Origin: Phycisphaerales bacterium
GTDB taxonomy: Bacteria; Planctomycetota; Phycisphaerae; Phycisphaerales; UBA1924
Direction of reading: 5' to 3'
Length of the DNA stretch: 64,000 nucleotides
Assembly: GCA_028279375.1 (NCBI GenBank)
Contig: JANQNW010000017.1
Location: 1-64,000, forward strand
Shown piece by piece: positions 1-9,280 of this stretch. Within the stretch, counting starts at the first letter, position 1; each line of letters begins with the position of its first letter. The notes beneath the pieces were generated by a model, which worked only from the letters and a program-made list of their open reading frames with translations, searched no databases and had not been told where the DNA came from. Both the position numbers and the translations under genes were made by a program.

Positions 1-177
1 CGCTCTGATCGGCGAAAGAGGGATCTTGGAGCCACGACGGCGCCGCTGACTGAAATTACCACGCGAACGATGAAGCGTGAGGCTTAACAATTCGCATTCG
101 GGTCGTCTGAGCGGCAAATTTCACATTTTCGGGCCCTGATAGAGGCTCGGAGGCCCCCCCTCGGCAGGTGGGGCGCG

Positions 178-1434
178 TCAGTGTGGGCAGGGTCCCCAGC
201 GGCCGATGAGTTCGGCGAGATCGGCGGCGTCGATGGCGCCGTTGCCATTCAGATCGAAGCGGGCGCTGGATTCATCGACGGGTCCCCAGCGGCTGAGCAG
301 TTCGGCGATGTCATTGGCGGCGACGTCGCCGTTGTAGTCGAGGTCCGCTTCGCAGAGGGGAACGACGACAAGTTCGATCACGCGATATCCCGATCCGTCA
401 TCGTCGTTGTAATAGTCGAACATCTTCCATCCGAGCCCGGGGAAGCCGGCAGCGTCGAGGTCGGGGAAATCGAGATGTCCGAACGGCGTGGTTGGCCCTA
501 TGGCGCTGAATACGGTCCAACCATCTCTGATCTCCGGGACATAACCCTCTTTCAGGCTTATTCGAAGTGTCATCGGCTGCAGGTCGGCGGCGCCGCTGAT
601 TCCGGAGAGGGTCGTGGAGCCTCCGCTGAAGGGGTTTGGTTCTTCAAGGGGAACTTCGAAAACGCCTGGTCCAGTCAGGACGCCGGAGATCCCGAGCTGC
701 CCTTTGATCGTGCTCGGCGGCGACGTCTCATCGAAATTGACCGTCCCGAGGATCCTTCCCCAGGTTTCAGATTCCGCGAGGACGTTGCTCAGTTGAATAT
801 CAGGCGCCTCCACTTCGGCGCGGAAATCGAGCTGAAGCAACGCGTTTTGCAGCGTGATTGAGCTCGTCGCTTCCCAGCGCGCCTTCTCGCCCGACAGTGC
901 GAGCATGAGCTCTGTGATGTCATCTGGATCCGGGCCGAAGAACTCCGTTGTGTTCGTTGTGACAACTGTGTCTTCAAGGCTGATGCTGCCGGCGATGAAT
1001 CTCAGCGCAGATACAGGATCTGTCACGACGCGTCCGTTCGTGAATGTGACTGCGGCGCGCGCGTCGCCTGCGCCGTCGGCGATCTTCAGGGGATCGATGG
1101 GCGCCTCGAGCGTCATCATGTGACCCATCATGTCGAGATCGAAGTCGGTGGGGGCGCCGCCCGGTTCGCCATGGACGGTGAGACTGTCTGCGACGAGGTT
1201 CGCGGAGAGCGTGGCGCTCAATGGTCCGGATTGGATGATGGTGAGCGCCTGGCCGCTTGCGGGCGCGCCGGCGCTCCAGTTGGCGGGATTGTTGAGGTCG
1301 CCGGCGTCGCCGCCGATCCAGTTGTTGGTGATGATGGATCCAGCCGAGGCCACGGCGCTTGTGACGAAGAGCGCGATGACCAGCAATGTCGCGAGCCTTG
1401 TGGCTCGTTCGGTGGAGGAAGTCGTTGGGCGCAT
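178..1434 (-). CDS. secreted beta-strand-rich protein with dockerin-like C-terminus (tandem copy A)
   Basis: Predicted secreted protein of about 418 residues, function unknown. The start at 1434 is chosen because a GGAAAGG box lies 7 bases upstream; the frame stays open to 1611, but that part overlaps the end of the next gene. Residues 1-31 look like a signal peptide with a core LATLLVIALFV and a cut near ASA-GS. The mature part opens with NWIGGDAGD and continues as Thr/Leu/Val-rich beta-strand sequence, as in adhesin or beta-helix passengers. No catalytic motif was seen. The last 58 residues form a two-repeat dockerin-like domain (DLDYNG, then DLNGNG) with a Cys just before it and GPCPH at the end. 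It is a close paralogue of the gene at 1602-2873, above all in the first 50 mature residues. Confidence 0.8.
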   Translation of the reverse strand: MRPTTSSTERATRLATLLVIALFVTSAVASAGSIITNNWIGGDAGDLNNPANWSAGAPASGQALTIIQSGPLSATLSANLVADSLTVHGEPGGAPTDFDLDMMGHMMTLEAPIDPLKIADGAGDARAAVTFTNGRVVTDPVSALRFIAGSISLEDTVVTTNTTEFFGPDPDDITELMLALSGEKARWEATSSITLQNALLQLDFRAEVEAPDIQLSNVLAESETWGRILGTVNFDETSPPSTIKGQLGISGVLTGPGVFEVPLEEPNPFSGGSTTLSGISGAADLQPMTLRISLKEGYVPEIRDGWTVFSAIGPTTPFGHLDFPDLDAAGFPGLGWKMFDYYNDDDGSGYRVIELVVVPLCEADLDYNGDVAANDIAELLSRWGPVDESSARFDLNGNGAIDAADLAELIGRWGPCPH

Positions 1435-1601
1435 CGACATCCCTTTCCGCAGGAAGCTCGTGGGTTGATTCCGGGTCGCGGTCAGTGGGACTGCATCAGT
1501 CTCTGACCACTGAGTGATTCGCGTGGTCGGCGCTTCGGTTCGCGGGAAGTCGCCTGGAGCGTGATCGAGTTTCCCGCCGCCATGCATAACGTGGGGGGGT
1601 T

Positions 1602-2873
1602 CTAGGGGCATGCTCCCCAGTTCCCGAGAAGTACAGCGAGATCGGCGGCGTCGATGGCCCCGCTGCCGTCGAGATCGAATCGCGCGTTGGAGTCATCGGC
1701 GGGTCCCCAGCGGGCGAGGAGGTCGGCGATGTCCCGCATGGAGACCCGACCGTTGTAGTCCACGTCGCCTTCGCAGCGCGGGACGATATCGACATAGAGA
1801 TAGTCAACATCCTCGTACTCGTTTATCTGATAGTCGAGACGCCATCCGAGATCGGGGAATCCAAGAGCATCGAGATCGGGGAAACGAACCTCCCCGAACT
1901 GGCCGACGAGATCGAACGCCACAATCAGCAGGTAGGACGTTCCGGCATACGGAGTCGGATCAGGAGTCAGGAAGTACGGCGCCAACACGAAGTCGGACAA
2001 ATTCACACTGCCGACGATGCTCGTGCGAGGAGTGCTTCCGCCGTACGGGTTCGAGTCCGGGACGAACGGGATCTCGAAGACAGTTGGTCCTGAGAGCTCC
2101 TCACTGAAGTGGAAGATGCCACGAAACACCGTTGGATCGCCGCCGGGAACGCTGCGCACATCGCCGAGGAAGAAGCCTCCGTAGTCCGCCCAGAACGGTC
2201 TTCCGGATTCCGTATCGACTGATTCAATTCTGACGTTCGCGAGTTCGATATCGGGAGAGCTGATGAACGCGCGATTGTGCACTGCCAAGGTCGCGTTGCG
2301 CATGGTGAAGGAGTCGGCGGACGCCCAGCCCGAGTCCTCGCCGAACATCGAAAGCCGAAGTGCCGACGGGTCATTCGAGTCAGGACCGTGGAACTCGGCG
2401 ACGCCCGTGGTGACGAAGGCGCCATCGGCAAGCTGCAGACTGCCGACGTCAAATCGCAGCAAGGCGTCAGTGGCGATCCCGAGGTGTCCGTTCTTCAGCG
2501 TGAGTGCGCCAATCGAATCGGTGACGGTCTCCGCGATCTTGAGAGGATCGACGAGCGACTCGAGTGTCATGGAATGGCCCATCATGTCGAGCTCGACTTC
2601 GGCCGGGTCGTCGCCGGGATCGCCGTAAATGGTGAGGCTGTCTGCGACGAGATCGGCTGAGAGCGTTGCGTTGAGCGGGCCGGACTGAATGATCGTGAGC
2701 GCCTGGCCGCTGGAAGGCGCGCCAGCGCTCCAGTTCATGGGATCATTGAAATCTCCGGCGTCGCCGCCGATCCAGTCGTTGGTGATGATGCCGCCGGCCG
2801 CGATGGCGAGACCGGCGACGAAGAGCGCTGCGAGCGCATTCGCTCGGGCGCTGGAGGAGTTCCTTGGGCGCAT
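1602..2873 (-). CDS. secreted beta-strand-rich protein with dockerin-like C-terminus (tandem copy B)
   Basis: Predicted secreted protein of about 423 residues and paralogue of the downstream gene at 178. The start at 2873 has GGAAGGG 6 bases upstream. The signal peptide covers about residues 1-24 (core ALAALFVAGLAIAAG). The following NWIGGDAGD segment is almost identical to copy A, while the middle has diverged and copy B lacks some of copy A's strands. The C-terminus has two calcium-loop repeats (DVDYNG, DLDGSG), a Cys in CEGDVD, and ends in GACP instead of GPCP. No enzyme motif is visible; a structural or surface role is inferred only from sequence character. Confidence 0.8.
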   Translation of the reverse strand: MRPRNSSSARANALAALFVAGLAIAAGGIITNDWIGGDAGDFNDPMNWSAGAPSSGQALTIIQSGPLNATLSADLVADSLTIYGDPGDDPAEVELDMMGHSMTLESLVDPLKIAETVTDSIGALTLKNGHLGIATDALLRFDVGSLQLADGAFVTTGVAEFHGPDSNDPSALRLSMFGEDSGWASADSFTMRNATLAVHNRAFISSPDIELANVRIESVDTESGRPFWADYGGFFLGDVRSVPGGDPTVFRGIFHFSEELSGPTVFEIPFVPDSNPYGGSTPRTSIVGSVNLSDFVLAPYFLTPDPTPYAGTSYLLIVAFDLVGQFGEVRFPDLDALGFPDLGWRLDYQINEYEDVDYLYVDIVPRCEGDVDYNGRVSMRDIADLLARWGPADDSNARFDLDGSGAIDAADLAVLLGNWGACP

Positions 2874-3037
2874 CGATTTCCCTTCCCGCAAGGAGTTCGT
2901 CAACGGATTTCGAGATGTGGCCGTTGGTGTTGCATCAGTCTCCGGCCGGCAATTGATTCGCGGGATGGGCGGTGAGGTTCGCTGGAAGTTGCGCGGCGGA
3001 CGATCTGCCCTCGATTCACGCAGCAGATAGGGGGGCT

Positions 3038-5071
3038 CTAGGGGCATGGTCCCCAGCGGCCGATGAGATCTGCGAGGTCGCCGGCGCCGATGACGCCGTC
3101 GCCGTCGAGATCTGTTCCGGGCGGCGCATCACCGGCGGCTGCGGACCAGTATCCAAGGAGGAACGCGAGATCGGCAGCGCCGATGTCGCCCGTGACGTAG
3201 AGATCGCCAGGACATGGCTGCGTCGTGCGCACGAGGATGGCGACTTCCGCGGCGCCGAGTGTGACTTCGGTGACGGGTGTGTAGATCGCCTGGCCGTCGC
3301 CGCCGACGATTTCGTGAAGGCCACCGGTCATGGAAAGTGACCAGAGTTCTTCACCGAGGTCGATCGTGACGGGATCGCCGCTGTTGTTGAAGAGGACCCA
3401 GCCGCGTTCGAACTCGCGCGAGAGGAGCGCCGGATCGCGCGAGTCGGCGAGGTCGGCGAAGCTCGTGACCTCGCGCACGGCGTCGCCGAGTTGCACATCC
3501 CACTCGGGAAGATAGACGACATCGTTGAGGAAGTTGTCCGTCTGCGTGTAGAAGAAGACGCCTTCGCCGGAGACGAGGAGATAGAGGCCAAATGTGCGCA
3601 TGCGCCCGAGGAGATTGGCGACGTTGACGCCGGAGTCGAGCAGGATCATGCGGTCTTTTGCGCGCAGGTCGAAGACGGCCTGCATGCCCTGGCCGGTGTT
3701 GGTCTGGAGTTCGGGTGAGGCGCGGTCGTTGCCGATGGCGAAGAACTCGACTTCGCCGATATCGACGATGTCGGTGAATGTGTCGAAGTTGGCGGGATCG
3801 ACGACGGTGAAGAGGCCGTTGATGGAGACGAGCGCCGTCGGGTGCGCTGCTTTGAGCGCCGTGAGCAGCTCGATCATCTGATCGCGAATGACTGTGTCGC
3901 CGGGCGAGTAGTTGAGCGGCTCACCCGTCGCGGCCCAGAAGAGATCCATGGAGTCGAAGGTGAAGTCGAGGCGGATGCCGTCGTAGCCGATGGCGAGCGC
4001 ATCGGTGAGTCGCTGGATGGTCTGGTTCATCCAGATGGTGTTGTTGGGCCAGATGTATGCGGAGCCGAAGGAGCGCATCTGGATTCGGTTGTTGATGTCG
4101 CCGCGCTGGTACGCGCCTTCGCGCGGCTCGGTGACCGCCGGATCTGTCTCGAGGACGATGCGATAGTTGTAGAGGAAGTCGGCGATGGGGGAATCAAGCG
4201 TGCCGGTGTACACCTTCGAGCCATCGAGAAGCGTGGTGAGCGTGTCAAAGTAGAAGCGCTCGCCGAAGCTGAAGGTGTGGCTGTTGTCGAGATCGGCGTC
4301 GATGCGCAGGTCGGCGGGATCTTCGGGGCAGTCGCCGTAGCAGCGGACGTGCATGGCGCCGCCCGTGTTGATGTATCCCGCGGCAAGTGTTGTCGTGGCG
4401 CTCGCGTCGATGGCGACGGGCCAGGAGTAATCGACGAGGCTGCCATCGCCGAGGCGCGAGCGCACGCGATAGAAGCGGTTCGGATCGACGACCGGATCGG
4501 TGATCGTGTAGATCTTGGCGCCGTACTCGTTGATCGGCGATCCGAGCTGCGTCCACGGGCCGTCTTCAGTGGGCGCATATTCGACGAGGTACTCGATGAC
4601 GCCGGGCGGGACGTATGTGAAATTGAGGAGTCGCGCGCGGGAGTCCTGGCGGAACCAGATCTTCGTGACGCCGTCGTCGACGGCGGGCACGAGGCACGCG
4701 GGCTCCGCCGAGTGAATGAAGATTGACTCGTGAATGTCGCTGGGTCGATAGCGATCATCACCGATGCCGACGGTCATGGCGTCCCAGTGCGCGAGCGCGA
4801 TGACATCAGGGTTGAGCGCCTTGAGGGAGCCGACGGGTCCGGGGAAGTTGTAGCCGTGGCCATCGAGGCCTGCGGCGACGGCGTATCGAGACGCCATGGC
4901 TTCGAACTCGGCCGGTGTGAACCAGAGGCCGTGGTTGGGGCGTTGGCGCACGACGAGCGAGAAGATCTGCGCGGTCTGCAGGTTCTTGTCGAAGACTGCT
5001 GGATCAGGCGGCGGCGTCGCGATCGCGCCTGCTGAGGTGACGACGCTCGCCAGAAGCGTGGTGGTCAGCAT
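3038..5071 (-). CDS. putative secreted glycoside hydrolase-like protein with dockerin-like tail
   Basis: About 677 residues. ATG at 5071 is preferred over GTG at 5080 because CCGGAG lies 8 bases before 5071 but directly abuts the GTG. Signal peptide about residues 1-17 (LTTTLLASVVTSAGA). The middle (about 330-560) has the alternating helix/strand pattern of a TIM barrel, including YDGIRLDFTFDSMD with a candidate acidic residue, and VEFFAIGND. The region resembles the hypothetical glycosyl hydrolase group related to GHL15; that is from memory and not certain. A beta-sandwich-like segment follows. The tail has two loop repeats (DLYVTG degenerate, DLDGDG good) bracketed by Cys and ends GPCP. It probably acts outside the cell on polysaccharide, but no substrate can be named. 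Confidence 0.65.
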   Translation of the reverse strand: MLTTTLLASVVTSAGAIATPPPDPAVFDKNLQTAQIFSLVVRQRPNHGLWFTPAEFEAMASRYAVAAGLDGHGYNFPGPVGSLKALNPDVIALAHWDAMTVGIGDDRYRPSDIHESIFIHSAEPACLVPAVDDGVTKIWFRQDSRARLLNFTYVPPGVIEYLVEYAPTEDGPWTQLGSPINEYGAKIYTITDPVVDPNRFYRVRSRLGDGSLVDYSWPVAIDASATTTLAAGYINTGGAMHVRCYGDCPEDPADLRIDADLDNSHTFSFGERFYFDTLTTLLDGSKVYTGTLDSPIADFLYNYRIVLETDPAVTEPREGAYQRGDINNRIQMRSFGSAYIWPNNTIWMNQTIQRLTDALAIGYDGIRLDFTFDSMDLFWAATGEPLNYSPGDTVIRDQMIELLTALKAAHPTALVSINGLFTVVDPANFDTFTDIVDIGEVEFFAIGNDRASPELQTNTGQGMQAVFDLRAKDRMILLDSGVNVANLLGRMRTFGLYLLVSGEGVFFYTQTDNFLNDVVYLPEWDVQLGDAVREVTSFADLADSRDPALLSREFERGWVLFNNSGDPVTIDLGEELWSLSMTGGLHEIVGGDGQAIYTPVTEVTLGAAEVAILVRTTQPCPGDLYVTGDIGAADLAFLLGYWSAAAGDAPPGTDLDGDGVIGAGDLADLIGRWGPCP

Positions 5072-5171
5072 GGTTCTCACTCCGGTTCTTCTTAATGAGG
5101 ATACGCGCGCAGGGCGCGGAACCGGAAGGATGTTTTTGAGAATCGCTGTCGTGCGATTGTGGGGGCTTGTT

Positions 5172-6440
5172 CTAGGGACACGGCCCCCAGCGGCCGATGA
5201 GTTCGGCGAGATCGTCGGCGCCGACGGCGGCGCCTGCGAAGTTTGCGGGGACGCCGTACTGGCCCCATGTGCCGACGAGTTGGGCGAGGTCGGATGAGCC
5301 GATGGCGCCGTCGCTGTCGAGGTCCCAGGGGCAGGGGACAGTGTTCTGGAACCAGCGCCAAGGTGTCAGGACATCGAGGTCGCCGTCGCCATCAAGATCT
5401 GCGAGGGCCAGGTTGTGCGCGTTAGAAGTCAAGTGGACAACTTCAGAAATGAAGGCGGGCGCGAGTTGACCATCGTTTCTGAGCCACGCGATCTCGATTG
5501 CTCCGGTGCTCGATACAACGACATCCAGATGTCCGTCGTTGTCGATGTCGCCGATCGCCATCGCCCGCAGTGAGCCGCCAGCGTCATGGAGCAATGAGGT
5601 TGTGAATGTAGGCGGTTTGTCGCCATTGTTCAGGTGGATCCAGACGGCGCCGGTCGCGGTTGCGTGAATGACATCTGTATCGCCATCGCCGTTCATGTCT
5701 GCGCCGTACGCTCGGCTTGCCAGAACAGCTTCCGGTCCGACAGAGATATCGTGGGCGCTGAATGCGAGCGGCTGCGCGCCGTTGTTTTCGTACCAGCGCA
5801 CGGCGTTGGCGACGATAAACGCCGCGATGATGTCGGGGTCGCCATCGGAATCAACATCTGCGATGGTTGCTCTACATGCGGACCCGATGTCAGGCGCCAC
5901 CGGGTGTACGGTGAAAGAAAGCGGTGAGACGCCGTGGTTCTCGGCAAAGTAGATACTGCCTCTCCAGTTGCCGAGGACGACGTCATAGTCGCCATCGCCA
6001 TCCATGTCCTCGATCTCGGGTGCTCCACGCTCAAGGATCGGGAATGATCGCGTGAATGTCGGCAGACTTGCTCCGTCATTGTCGAAGAAGCACGGGTGGA
6101 TTGATGAGGTTGATGAAATGATGTCGTTGTCGCCATCGCCATCCATATCCTCGACTCGGAACTCGACGTCTTGTCCTCCGCCCCAGACTATATGCCGCTT
6201 AAACAGCGGCGGCGCCGCAGCGCTGTTGTTGATCAGCATGTGAACGCCATAGCTATCCCGGCGCGAGAGCGCGTCGATGTCGCCGTCGCCGTCGACATCG
6301 CCTGTTCCTATACCAGTGGCGGTCCAGATATTTGAGCCGAGACTATGCGAGACGAACGTGATCTGCGCAGTGGAGGCTGGCGTCTCCAACGCCAAGAGAA
6401 CTGAGATGGCAATGACCAGGTTCTTGCGTCGCACGAGCAT
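5172..6440 (-). CDS. secreted FG-GAP/VCBS repeat propeller protein with dockerin-like tail
   Basis: 422 residues, start supported by GGGAG 7 bases upstream. Signal peptide about 1-25 (IAISVLLALETPASTA). Seven FG-GAP/VCBS-type calcium repeats are visible, each with a D-x-D/N-x-D-G-D-x-D core (for example DVDGDGDID, DMDGDGDND, DLDGDGDLD). That count fits one seven-bladed beta-propeller, related to the integrin alpha N-terminus. The tail has one good loop (DLDSDG) and a second repeat whose calcium loop is lost (NFAGAAVGADD) but whose helix DLAELIGRWGPCP is kept. An extracellular adhesion or binding role is inferred. It lies 91 bases downstream of nothing else on its strand and probably has its own promoter. 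Confidence 0.82.
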   Translation of the reverse strand: MLVRRKNLVIAISVLLALETPASTAQITFVSHSLGSNIWTATGIGTGDVDGDGDIDALSRRDSYGVHMLINNSAAAPPLFKRHIVWGGGQDVEFRVEDMDGDGDNDIISSTSSIHPCFFDNDGASLPTFTRSFPILERGAPEIEDMDGDGDYDVVLGNWRGSIYFAENHGVSPLSFTVHPVAPDIGSACRATIADVDSDGDPDIIAAFIVANAVRWYENNGAQPLAFSAHDISVGPEAVLASRAYGADMNGDGDTDVIHATATGAVWIHLNNGDKPPTFTTSLLHDAGGSLRAMAIGDIDNDGHLDVVVSSTGAIEIAWLRNDGQLAPAFISEVVHLTSNAHNLALADLDGDGDLDVLTPWRWFQNTVPCPWDLDSDGAIGSSDLAQLVGTWGQYGVPANFAGAAVGADDLAELIGRWGPCP

Positions 6441-6480
6441 AGTGATGCTCCCTGTCCGTCAACGAGACAATTGTAGCGCC

Positions 6481-7185
6481 CTAGGGGCAAGGCCCCCAGC
6501 GTCCGACGAGTTCGGCGAGGTCGTCCGCGCCGACGCCGTCGTCGAAGAAGTCTGCAGGGACGCCGGTCTGGCCCCAGAAGCCGACGAGTTCGGCGAGATC
6601 GGCGCTGCCGACGGCGCCGTCGCCGTCGAGGTCCCATGGGCATGCGGGCGCCGTGAAGTTGATGATGAGTGTGGCGCTTTGCAGCGTGCCTGTGTCGATT
6701 GCGGCGACGTCTGCGATCGTGAGGTTCCAGTCGCCGTTGGGATCGACACCGTTGAAGATGCTCAGCGCTTCATTAGGAAGCAGCACGCCGGCAAGCGCGG
6801 GCGTGACACCGGGTGCGCATTCGGGATCGGGGAGCGCGCTTCCGCTGTCGGAGAAGGTGGCGTTGATGTCGTCGCCGCCGCAGCCGAAGGCCCACGTGCC
6901 GGTGGCGATCTGGTTGATGATCGTTGCGCTGTTTGCTGTCGGCGCATGCTCGAGAGAGATTACGAGGTCGCCGATCCACTCGTGATCGATGTCGAGCGTC
7001 AGTTCGACGCTGTCGACAGTGGCGCCCGCCGGAAGGACCATGCTGAAGGCGCCGATTGGCGCTGGCGATGCGTCGCCGTCGGTGATGGCGAGCGGACCGG
7101 TGATCGTGAGCATCGCTGTGTCGGCGACCGCCATCGGGCAGAGCGCGACGAGTGCGAATGGGAGAAGTCTCTTAGCGTGCGGCAT
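6481..7185 (-). CDS. secreted P/Homo B (proprotein convertase P) domain protein with dockerin-like tail
   Basis: 234 residues. Signal peptide 1-21 (LLPFALVALCPMAVA). Residues about 25-175 match the P/Homo B fold, which usually follows subtilisin-like proteases: DHEWIGDLVISLEHAP near the start and NGVDPNGDWNLTIAD plus GTLQSATLII near the end. No protease domain is present, so the P domain stands alone. The tail has one intact loop (DLDGDG) and one degenerate repeat ending GPCP. The gene overlaps the upstream hydrolase by 14 bases, which suggests translational coupling and a shared role. A GGAG box lies 10 bases before the ATG, inside the upstream gene. Confidence 0.82.
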   Translation of the reverse strand: MPHAKRLLPFALVALCPMAVADTAMLTITGPLAITDGDASPAPIGAFSMVLPAGATVDSVELTLDIDHEWIGDLVISLEHAPTANSATIINQIATGTWAFGCGGDDINATFSDSGSALPDPECAPGVTPALAGVLLPNEALSIFNGVDPNGDWNLTIADVAAIDTGTLQSATLIINFTAPACPWDLDGDGAVGSADLAELVGFWGQTGVPADFFDDGVGADDLAELVGRWGPCP

Positions 7186-9112
7186 TGGTGTTCATCTCCG
7201 CATTGCGAGTCGCGTCGAGGTACTGCGCAGGGTTGCTCATGCCGGTCGTATGGCACCAGCCGACGGTGTGGCCCATGTTGTTGGCGCCGGGAAGCTGGCC
7301 GCGGACCTGTTCGATGACGCCGTCTTCGGGGTCACTGAGGAAGAGGCCGCTGAAGAAGTTGCATCCGCTGCCGCTGTTGGAGGTCGTCCAGTAGTAGACG
7401 TTGGCGCGTGGGGCCATCGGGATCGTCGAAAGCCAGACGAGCGCGCCGCTCGGGTCAAGGTCGGAGTTCTGGCCGCAGCCGGCGCCGAAGATGCCGCCGA
7501 TGCCCGCGGCTGCGCCTGCGAGGGGCGTGCCCTGGTAGGGCGAGCCGACGGACTGGATCAGGCGATTGCCTTCGGCCCAGTCCATGCCCGAGTAATAGAA
7601 CGTGAAGAGATGCAGCGCGGCGAGTCCGCCCTGGGAGTGCCCGACGATGCCGAAGGACTTGCCGTTGTCGCCGACGGCAGCGAGCAGCAGCGCGAACTCA
7701 TCCTGCGTGCGATTCGCATCGGGATCATTCAGCGCTTCGGATGGTCCGGTGAAGTCACCGGGGGGCCACGGGTTGCCTCCGGCGCAGTAGCCGTGGGAAA
7801 AGAGCAGGTTGTGCGCGCCGGCGGCTCGCGATGTCGCCAGCGGCGCCCCGAGCGATGGGATCTCGAGCTGCAGGCCGCTCGCCGGGCGAAGCGTCTGCAT
7901 ATCAGGCGTGATTTCTCTTGGCGCTTCGACGGAGAGCGCGCGTTCATTGAGATCAAGCGCGATCGTCTCGCGTTCGGCGAGAATCGTATTCGTCTGCGGG
8001 CAAACGATGCGCGTCTCGCGGAGTTCGTAGGGGCCGGTCGCGCTGGCGAGCGCGATCCAGCGCGGGTCGAGGGTGAGCGGGAGTTCGCCGGAGTCAGCGA
8101 GCGGCGCGGTCATGCCGCCGAGCCAGGCGATGGGGACATCGGCGCCGCTCTTTCGATCGCGTCCCCAGAGCTGGCTGCTGGCGATGCAGCGATCGTCGCG
8201 CTCGAGGCCTTCGATCGCGATGCGAACATCGAGATTGGCGCCCTGCACGACGGCGCTTGCGCGCTGGGTGAGATCGAAGGCGCGCTCGGCGGCGCGGAAG
8301 ACGTGATGCGTTGTGCGGATGTAGGGATCGCCTTCGCGATCGACCCCCTCGAATCGGATCGTGACGGCGTGCTGGCCCGTGCGCTGAATGTCGAATGACG
8401 CGCGGGGCGTCTTTGTGCGTGAGAATGACGTTGTTCGCGATTCGCCCGATGCGTCGGTGACGGTGAGCGTCGCGCTGGTCACGCGTCCAGCGGGCGCTTC
8501 GGCCTCGTACACGGCCCGATTCCCGACGACGAGGTTGTAGTGCGCGGCATGCGTGCGGAGGCGATCGCCGGTGTCGTACTTGATGATCGCCTTGGCGCGC
8601 GGGGCTGCGGCGGCACGCTCGGCTGCAGGAAGACCCGCTTCGAGCGTCCACGCGCCGCGCGGGAGATCCGTAAAGAGATAGAGCGTGCCGGTGGTGGAGT
8701 AGTGGCCGAGATGGATGGGCCCGCGCTCGGCGCCGGCGTGCGCGTGGCGAAGTCCGTCGCGGAGCTCGATGGGCGTCAGTCCGGGTGTTCGGAGAGAAAG
8801 CTCGAACGCATCGGCCTGCGGCGACAGAATGAGCAGTCGCGCGGTGCGCGATGACCCGGAGGGAATCTCGGTGATCGAGCGCCAGGCGCCATCGGCGTCG
8901 CGGGTGAACTCCAGATCGATCATCGCGTAGTTGGACACGTGCGCCGCGGACTTGAAGTCCGGCGCGCTGAGCGGCCCGTCGAGGAACTCCTCGGGCGGCG
9001 CGTTCCAGTGTTTGGGTGTGATGGTGATCTGCGCCGTCGCGCTTGCGGCGGTCGCAATAGCGAGCGCGGCGAAGGCGCCGATGCAGGTGAGAGAACGTCT
9101 GGGGTTCGTCAT
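7172..9112 (-). CDS. secreted alpha/beta hydrolase (lipase-like) with long N-terminal region
   Basis: 646 residues, signal peptide about 1-27 (IGAFAALAIATAASATA). The start has AGGAAGGA just upstream. The first 430 residues are beta-rich, without recognised catalytic features. The C-terminal 220 residues are an alpha/beta hydrolase: LLFSHGYCAGGNPW (oxyanion region), GHSQGG nucleophile elbow with Ser about 493, Asp about 597 in DPEDGV, and His about 615-621 (GHTVGWCHTTGM). The arrangement resembles proteins annotated as conditioned medium factor in other bacteria; that link is from memory. Substrate unknown: lipid, ester or polyester are all possible. It has no dockerin tail, but the coupled downstream gene has one. 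Confidence 0.75.
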   Translation of the reverse strand: MTNPRRSLTCIGAFAALAIATAASATAQITITPKHWNAPPEEFLDGPLSAPDFKSAAHVSNYAMIDLEFTRDADGAWRSITEIPSGSSRTARLLILSPQADAFELSLRTPGLTPIELRDGLRHAHAGAERGPIHLGHYSTTGTLYLFTDLPRGAWTLEAGLPAAERAAAAPRAKAIIKYDTGDRLRTHAAHYNLVVGNRAVYEAEAPAGRVTSATLTVTDASGESRTTSFSRTKTPRASFDIQRTGQHAVTIRFEGVDREGDPYIRTTHHVFRAAERAFDLTQRASAVVQGANLDVRIAIEGLERDDRCIASSQLWGRDRKSGADVPIAWLGGMTAPLADSGELPLTLDPRWIALASATGPYELRETRIVCPQTNTILAERETIALDLNERALSVEAPREITPDMQTLRPASGLQLEIPSLGAPLATSRAAGAHNLLFSHGYCAGGNPWPPGDFTGPSEALNDPDANRTQDEFALLLAAVGDNGKSFGIVGHSQGGLAALHLFTFYYSGMDWAEGNRLIQSVGSPYQGTPLAGAAAGIGGIFGAGCGQNSDLDPSGALVWLSTIPMAPRANVYYWTTSNSGSGCNFFSGLFLSDPEDGVIEQVRGQLPGANNMGHTVGWCHTTGMSNPAQYLDATRNAEMNTNAAR

Positions 9113-9200
9113 GAGTCCTTCCTCTCTCGAACGTCACCAGTGTAGGTCGACGGATTGAGGACGCGATGCGGTAAATGCACATTGGTCCGTGCCTTTGCGC

Positions 9201-9271
9201 AATAAACAAGCCGCCCCCAAGCGGAGCGGCTTGTCGAGATGAACGTTCGACGGCCTCACCGAGGCGCCGTC
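9201..9271 (-). terminator. bipartite terminator of the gene at 9281
   Basis: Two hairpins follow the stop on the minus strand. The first has GACGGC arms (9249-9271). The second has ACAAGCCGC arms (9206-9214 with 9226-9234) followed by TTTATTG. A nearly identical second hairpin lies downstream of the gene at 10931. Confidence 0.65.
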
Positions 9272-9280
9272 GGTCTTTCC

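Larger units (their letters stand above)
178..3047 (-). repeat. tandem duplication of a secreted-protein gene with its leader
   Basis: The genes at 178-1434 and 1602-2873 are direct repeats. Similarity is not confined to coding sequence. The roughly 170 bases upstream of each start (1435-1611 and 2874-3047) also align: both begin at an identical ATGCCCCTAGA junction with the preceding gene's stop, and both contain GAGACTGATGCA. The duplicated unit is therefore leader plus gene. Confidence 0.7.

Noticed and set aside
1435..1611. N-terminal extension beginning MPLEPP of the gene at 178, with the same in the gene at 1602
   Set aside because: The MPLEPP codons arise from the conserved CP-stop junction of the preceding gene read in another frame. 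Good ribosome sites and signal peptides mark the later starts.
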